Assembly (NCBI RefSeq): GCF_000621025.1
Contig: NZ_KK211205.1
Location: 304,393 to 368,392 of the forward strand
Direction of reading: 5' to 3'
Length of the DNA stretch: 64,000 nucleotides
DNA from: Brackiella oedipodis DSM 13743
GTDB lineage: Bacteria > Pseudomonadota > Gammaproteobacteria > Burkholderiales > Burkholderiaceae_B
Positions within the stretch are counted from its first letter, which is position 1; every line of letters starts with the position of its first letter. The notes under the pieces were generated by a model. That model was not told the origin of the DNA. It searched no databases and saw only the letters and a list, made by a program, of their open reading frames with translations. The translations under genes and the position numbers were made by a program. Positions 63,597 through 64,000 of the stretch are shown piece after piece.

Positions 63597-64000
63597 TTAG
63601 AAAGGTAATTTGGCGTCGGGCAACAGCTGCTCGATGGCGGCTTTGAATTCTGCTTGGATACGCTGCAAAGCCTCTTTTGATTGAGCCTCAAAACGCAAGA
63701 CAATCACCGGCGTCGTGTTGGAGGCGCGAGCTAACCCAAAACCATCTTCATATTCAGCGCGGACACCGTCGATTTTGACTAAGGATTTGGCGCTCGGGAA
63801 CTGACCCTCGGCTTGTAGGCGTGCAATTAATGGGTGCGCTTGCCCCTCTTGTAGTTGTAGTTTGAGTTCAGGTGTTGATAAGTCTTGCGGAATGGCTTCG
63901 AGCACCTCACTCGGGTTGCCGTGTTTGGACAGAATCTCGAGTAAGCGTGTGCCGCTATATAAACCGTCATCAAAACCATACCATCGTTCTTTAAAGAAGG
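63597..64000 (-). CDS. Phosphomannomutase/phosphoglucomutase, 3' part
   Basis: The frame is open to the window edge; about 134 C-terminal residues are visible. WYGFDDGLYSGTRLLEIL and the final domain (VKIDGVRAEYEDGFGLARASNTTPV), containing the phosphate-binding R-A-S-N-T motif, identify the AlgC/ManB family. It supplies Man-1-P or Glc-1-P for surface sugars. Transcribed toward the polysaccharide operon. The catalytic Ser is outside the window. Confidence 0.87.
   Translation of the reverse strand, partial: FFKERWYGFDDGLYSGTRLLEILSKHGNPSEVLEAIPQDLSTPELKLQLQEGQAHPLIARLQAEGQFPSAKSLVKIDGVRAEYEDGFGLARASNTTPVIVLRFEAQSKEALQRIQAEFKAAIEQLLPDAKLPF

Overview
The window looks like a chromosome segment of a low-to-moderate-GC betaproteobacterium, most likely Burkholderiales/Alcaligenaceae. 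This rests on gene order, not on a species match: miaB-phoH-ybeY-corC-lnt, kdsD-kdsC-lptC-lptA-lptB next to apt, a bhuSTUV-like heme operon, ubiE-ubiJ-ubiB, a free-standing heptose adenylyltransferase domain and phoBR. The left edge lies inside a mobile element and the right edge cuts a phosphomannomutase gene.

Region 1 (1 to about 17,650) is the right-hand part of an integrated conjugative or mobilizable element. It lies against the 3' end of a tRNA-Asp gene, beside a tyrosine integrase. From the tRNA inward (minus strand) it carries: the integrase; two RadC-like genes, each followed by genes for a small helical-repeat protein; a partial type IV secretion set (VirB2, 3, 4, 5, 6) with a lone HigA-type regulator; a secreted Cys-containing protein; MobC; a MOBP-type relaxase; and topoisomerase III. 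On the plus strand at the far left are a zeta-toxin-like kinase with an acidic partner and an Eco47II/Sau96I-like restriction-modification pair. VirB7 to VirB11 and VirD4 are not in the window. Six terminator-like hairpins sit just in front of the first gene of successive gene blocks, five of them exactly 13-14 nt before the start codon. The methyltransferase has an N-terminal MerR-like helix-turn-helix, and a 27-bp palindrome fills its leader.

Region 2 (17,650-25,500) holds tRNA-Ala, tRNA-Glu and tRNA-Asp, the core operon miaB-phoH-ybeY-corC-lnt, and a small scar beside tRNA-Leu. The scar has one intact copy of the helical-repeat gene, a decayed RadC tail and a copy of the integrase-proximal sequence: the remains of a sister element.

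Region 3 (25,500-51,330) is core metabolism and envelope: heme utilisation (hemS-hmuTUV, probable Fur site), htpG, the Kdo/Lpt operon, apt, ilvA, phoBR (with a textbook Pho-box promoter), ubiE-ubiJ-ubiB, hldE adenylyltransferase domain, pcm, thiD, ppk2, gor, a YbdG-like MscS channel, and an osmC-thyA-folA operon.

Region 4 (51,330-64,000) begins with an 870-bp intergenic region that appears to encode a structured RNA (good promoters, tandem 13-mers, a CU-rich hairpin loop and a strong terminator). Then comes a plus-strand surface-polysaccharide operon: a polyprenyl-phosphate sugar-phosphate transferase, UDP-HexNAc 6-dehydrogenase, 4-epimerase, MurJ/MVF-type flippase, four GT4 glycosyltransferases and an asparagine-synthase-like amidotransferase. 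Together these suggest a polymer containing an N-acetylhexosaminuronic acid, possibly amidated. A phosphomannomutase/phosphoglucomutase gene faces the operon and runs off the right end.
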